NCBI GenBank assembly: GCA_025716855.1
Contig: JAIXMQ010000137.1
Coordinates: forward strand, 1-33,113
DNA from: Pilaira anomala
Taxonomy: Eukaryota; Mucoromycota; Mucoromycetes; Mucorales; Mucoraceae
Length of the DNA stretch: 33,113 nt
Reading direction: 5' to 3'
Under the pieces are notes generated by a model. It saw only the letters and a program-made list of their open reading frames with translations, ran no database searches and was not told the DNA's origin. Position numbers and translations under genes: made by a program. Within the stretch, counting starts at the first letter, position 1; the number at the start of each line of letters is the position of its first letter. This document shows positions 29,607-33,113 of the stretch, one piece after another.

Positions 29607-31966
29607 TTAAAAGCGTAATCCCGAATTCTGATTTCTGATAATTTCAACTGCATCATTATCTGCTCCAAATTTTCTTTTTATACTCAAAGGTATATCCGCA
29701 CCGAAAAAAAACAAATCTTCTGCTTTACGGACCCTAGACATAGCAACATAGAGTTGGCCATGGGAAAGCATGTTATCTAAATGGATTCCGACACAATCAA
29801 TTGTTGCGCTTTGAGATTTGTGAATAGTAGAGGCAAAGGCTGTGACAATCGGAAATTGAGTTCTGATGTAACTGGTGTTAGGAACCTGTCTACTGACTCT
29901 TTGTATCCAGTACATTGAATCACCACCTTCAGGTAGACGCTTCCTCAAGCAGATATTTTCCTCTTCTATATATTCCACCGCAGCGATAGTACCGTTGACC
30001 CAACCAAGAGCGACATTCAAGTTATGAATAAGCATAACAGGCATATTCTCTTTAAGAAATAAATATTCTTGAAGTCGTGTTTCTCGTAAAGCTCTTTTTG
30101 CGGATTCTTTGTTTCCCACATATGAGTCGAAAGCATCAATGTTTTGGCCTTCACCAGGAAAGTCTTTAAAGTCTTTTTCGTTAGCAATTCGTACCCTCTC
30201 CCTAGTTGTATATAAACGGAGACAGAAAAGAGGTAGCTCATTCTTATGGACAGTTCTGCTACTAATGAATTCAATGACTGATTGATCAAACACATAATTT
30301 CTAACTTTTTCTAAAATTTCAACAAAAGATGCTTCTTTTTGTCTGACAGGATCTAAAAGATTATATCTATTTGATGATGTGTAAATTTCGGACTCCCATA
30401 TTAATCCTTCGTTTTTTTGTATAGGTAACAGTTGTGCTACATCACCAAAGAATATTGTTTTTATTCCGCCCATGTTTGTTGCTCTTTGAGTCGTTTTCAT
30501 AGATGCTTCATTTATAGATTCAAGTAATTTTGCACTAATCATTGAGTATTCGTCAATAAGAAGCAGCATCTTGGGATATAGTTTGACATATTCATCAAGC
30601 TTGATAAAATTTGGAACTGAAGACCTATTGGTTATTCCAAAAAAACGGTGAATTGTTTCGCCTGATATATTATGTGCAGCCACACCTGTGGGAGCTAATT
30701 TGAAAACCTATTACAAAGAGTCAAAAAATTAATATTATGTATTGTTTTTTTAGCACATCTTAATGTTTTTACTTACTTTGTATCCTTTTAAACGATAATG
30801 CCTTTCGAGCATTCGCAATACAAAAGATTTTCCAGTTCCTGCGGCACCAGATACAAAAGCGGTTGAATTTGTTCGAAGTTCATAAATTATTTGTTTGTAA
30901 ACACTTCTTTGGCTATTGTTAGCACTGGTTAGCATGGCTATAAGCTCTCCACGACAAGTTTCTAAACCTCTTTCTACGTCAGCAACATCATTTAATGACT
31001 GTATGTTTACTCTTCTATGCACTTCAATCCCACCTTCTGGAAGATTTATTAAATATTCATAATAATCTAAAGTTTGAAACATTTTTAGTGATTTATATGA
31101 ACAAAGAAATTCACCAAGACTACCTTTCCAAGACCTCATTGCTCCTCTTTCTTTTTCAAATGTGCTGCGGTAAATTGCTTTCTTAGTTACGACTTGTTGG
31201 TAATAAAAACTCTCTCCATTCATTTCACTTTGATTAAACGTTCTCCATACATAAGGTTTTTGAACAATCAACTGATAGATTTGTTTTGAGCTATAAACAA
31301 AATTGGGTAAGGGGTTCGGGTAAAAGTCTCGGCTTACATCAGATATAATAGGAAAACTGTCTTTTTTATAATATCGCTTGTAGAACATAAAGAACTCTGG
31401 CATAGTTAAATCGCTTGCACCATTACGTTTCTCATAGATATCTAATATTTTTTTTTAAATTTAGATTTAGGTATAATTATTATAATTACTATATTTAATT
31501 GTGTATGTAATACTTTACCAACATTTGTTCTAGAATATATGTCATCTGAATCAGGATCTACACTTTTTATATCATCTCTAATACGTTTACTATCTTGACC
31601 AAGTAGACTTGTATTAATAAAAATAACATTTCTGGAATTACTATGTTTTCTCCAGCCAAGAACATCATATGTAGCTTCAACTGCACCGACAATTCTAGTT
31701 GAGTAGTGTTCCCTTTCGCTCACATATGAAGTTCTTTTATAATATCCCTGATTTTGTTGTTGTATTCCCTTTAATAAAATTTTAGCTTCATAATCATCTT
31801 TTGCTAAATATTTTGCTAAATATCTGACAGCTTGCGGTCCGTTATTATATTGAATATCCATACTGGTACGAAATGTTGCAAGTAAATAGGGATTGTAATT
31901 GTTAACATAAGCGTCACCCACATCACGCTTATAAGTGCATCGCTGCTCAGTGTCGAGAGCCGTTAC
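29607..31966 (-). pseudogene. Helitron lineage 3, Rep C-part and Pif1-type helicase, 5'-truncated
   Basis: Three exons remain open: 31966-31519, 31441-30777 and 30707-29607, joined in phase by introns 31442-31518 (77 nt) and 30708-30776 (69 nt, GTAAGT/TAG). The first exon begins in KPFSPVTALDTEQRC and carries the Rep catalytic block RYLAKYLAKDD with both tyrosines. The second has YYQQVVTKKAIYR and Walker A SGAAGTGKSFVLR; the third VAAHNISGETIHRFFG, Walker B LLLIDEYSMIS, GDVAQLLPIQ (Pif1 usually has QLPP), TIHKSQSATIDCV and QLYVAMSRVR. More than 700 residues are free of stops. The N-terminal half with the HUH histidines is lost or scrambled to the right of 31966, although CFENKC and INYCVSGHS fragments (31985-32050) recall the usual Cys/His region. 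It differs clearly from the plus-strand copy in sequence, so it is a separate lineage. Confidence 0.87.
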
Positions 31967-32200
31967 TGGAGAGAATGGCTTACACTATGGCCAGAGACAC
32001 AGTAATTGATACTGCTGTTAGACATTTATTTTCGAAGCACAGATATTTAATTTCCCATCGCAGAAATTTAATTACTGAATCATTTTTCAACCCGCGCTCT
32101 ATGCATTTATTAAATAAACAGGTAATACTGATACGCTGGAGGTACCAGTTTCTATTATATCTTATAAAAAACTTAAAAAATGAGGGTTTTTTTTTCATTT
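31967..32200 (-). pseudogene. Decayed Rep N-terminal remnant of Helitron lineage 3
   Basis: Minus-strand fragments such as KYLCFENKC and SSINYCVSGHS lie in different frames and resemble the Cys/His segment that normally precedes the conserved KPFSPVT block. No continuous frame links them to the exon at 31966. Confidence 0.4.
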
Positions 32201-32810
32201 ATTCACATTCAGAACAAGGTAAAAAAAAAAAAAAAAAAAAAAGGTGGCAGGAGGTTAAAGGAAAGACAAAAAAAAAAAAAAAAAAAAAAAACCCCCGGTT
32301 TCTGAAACTAAACGTTTTACAGCTACATTTATACAAGCTTTTTATATTTAAGCCTATATATTTTAATACTAAAACAATTAGAGTTTCTTTATCTAGTTTT
32401 ATTTCAGAAACATATTGATTTGATGCCAAAAAAAGAAATCTCATTGATTTACTTACGTCACGTGCTCCCCAGCAAATTATTTAACCCTTAAAAATTGAGA
32501 GCCCCGCTTTTCAAGGCTCTTTGTTTATACACAATTCCGAACGTAATGAGATGGGTTAGACGAATCTGGTACATTCCTTTTTTTTTTTGCCAATCTAGAC
32601 TGACATGTTTTTAACTTATGGCTTTATTTACTAGAACAGACCGTGGAATAAGCTCATTTACTTTAGAATGCTTTTTCTTTCGTGTTCGATTTCTTATATA
32701 ATAGACCGAAACTCTAGACACGCCTACAGCTCAAACACATAACGTGCCTATAATACTATGGTACATAAAGTAACTACTAAATTCATATTCCATATTTTTT
32801 TTATAAGCTA
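32201..32810. other. Non-coding interval with two poly(A) runs
   Basis: Contains A-runs of about 23 and 26 at 32221-32243 and 32269-32290, and a short GC-richer hairpin (AGAGCC at 32498-32503 with GGCTCT at 32515-32520). No gene was recognised. The right end gives the TA target of the second CAGTGC transposon copy. Confidence 0.45.
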
Positions 32811-33113
32811 CAGTGCATCTATTTTTAAATCATATATTTTAAAAAAACGGACATTTTCAGCTTTTGATTTAAACTCCGTTTTTTTTAAAAAAAAAATGCT
32901 CATTGCGAACGTTCTTACATTTTATGATGCTAAACATGAATTAAACATATTTTAAAATATTAATGGGGACTATTATAATGTACAAGTATTTTTTTTTATT
33001 GATTTAAGCGAGGTTTTCTATGTGATTTCTGAGCTTTAGAAAATTCCTTTACCACCTCTAAAGCCTGTCTTGCATCTTTTCCCTGACTGTGGGCTTCAAT
33101 ATACCTAAAAATT
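32811..33113 (-). mobile_element. CAGTGC transposon, copy 2 (runs off right edge)
   Basis: Begins CAGTGCATCTATTTTTAAAT after TA (32809-32810) and follows copy 1 (from 5757) almost base for base for 300 bp, with scattered substitutions and one 11-bp stretch that copy 1 lacks (33060-33070). Same orientation as copy 1. Only the left terminus and the transposase 3' end are inside the window. Confidence 0.93.
32996..33113 (-). CDS. DDE transposase of CAGTGC transposon copy 2, C-terminal end
   Basis: The last 38 or so codons of the transposase are visible, ending SKAQKSHRKPRLNQ and a stop at 32996-32998. Here the segment reads GKDARQALEVVKEFSK, where copy 1 reads GKDARGGKGVF and stops. The basic SHR-containing end is the form I expect for this fungal transposase group, so this copy appears to have the undamaged C-terminus. 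The rest lies beyond the right edge. Confidence 0.8.
   Translation of the reverse strand, partial: IFRYIEAHSQGKDARQALEVVKEFSKAQKSHRKPRLNQ

Noticed and set aside
31975..32418. Plus-strand open frame with long lysine runs
   Set aside because: It arises from two poly(A) runs and lies antisense to Helitron remnants.
32497..32521. Hairpin (AGAGCC ... GGCTCT) as a Helitron 3' end
   Set aside because: No CTRR motif follows on either strand, and this is the 5' side of the minus-strand Helitron gene.

Overview
This window is a strongly AT-rich, repeat-dense stretch of a eukaryotic genome, most likely an early-diverging fungus (Mucoromycota, probably Mucorales; a Glomeromycotina relative cannot be excluded). 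The evidence is short spliceosomal introns of about 50-90 nt with GTAAGT/GTATGT-like donors and TAG/CAG acceptors, an RTC4-like domain protein typical of fungi, and fungal-type transposases of several superfamilies. Nothing in it looks bacterial: there are no operons or ribosome binding sites. Most coding DNA belongs to transposable elements; a few genes are of unknown function.

Layout, left to right. 1-921 (-): 5' part of an RTC4-like domain gene running off the left edge. 1013-3497 (-): MULE/FAR1-type transposase with a SWIM-like motif and zinc knuckle. 3.9-4.2 kb: degenerate CCGTCC-containing repeats. 5757-9294: a complete 3.5-kb TA-flanked DNA transposon (CAGTGC inverted termini) with a spliced but broken DDE transposase on the minus strand and a 30-bp minisatellite; a second copy begins at 32811 and leaves the window. 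9399-10171 (+): orphan 5' fragment of a Helitron protein. 12580-13550: a compact non-autonomous element with about 190-bp inverted termini, 40-bp tandem repeats on both arms and one small interior ORF. 15.0-16.64 kb (+): unknown acidic-tailed gene. 17372-18024 (-): unknown three-exon gene. 18346-23900 (+): a Helitron Rep/Pif1-helicase gene, split by a young, complete Tc1 element (18604-19936). 24431-25549 (-): unknown four-exon polyQ/coiled-coil gene. 26393-29305 (+): CACTA/Tnp2-like transposase gene, split by a 799-bp solo LTR (26716-27514). 29607-31966 (-): a second, better preserved Helitron Rep/helicase fragment. 32811-33113: second copy of the CAGTGC transposon.

The clearest results are insertions that can be read to the base. 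The Tc1 copy has TA duplications and matching 34-bp inverted ends; the solo LTR has a 5-bp AGCAG duplication; in both cases the flanking reading frames join when the insert and one duplication are left out. The two CAGTGC families share terminal bases and TA targets, so one may mobilise the other. Many reading-frame breaks in the transposases are one-base length changes in short homopolymers, so some of the apparent decay could be uncorrected sequencing error.

No RNA gene or CRISPR array could be supported. Gene limits rest on splice signals read by eye.
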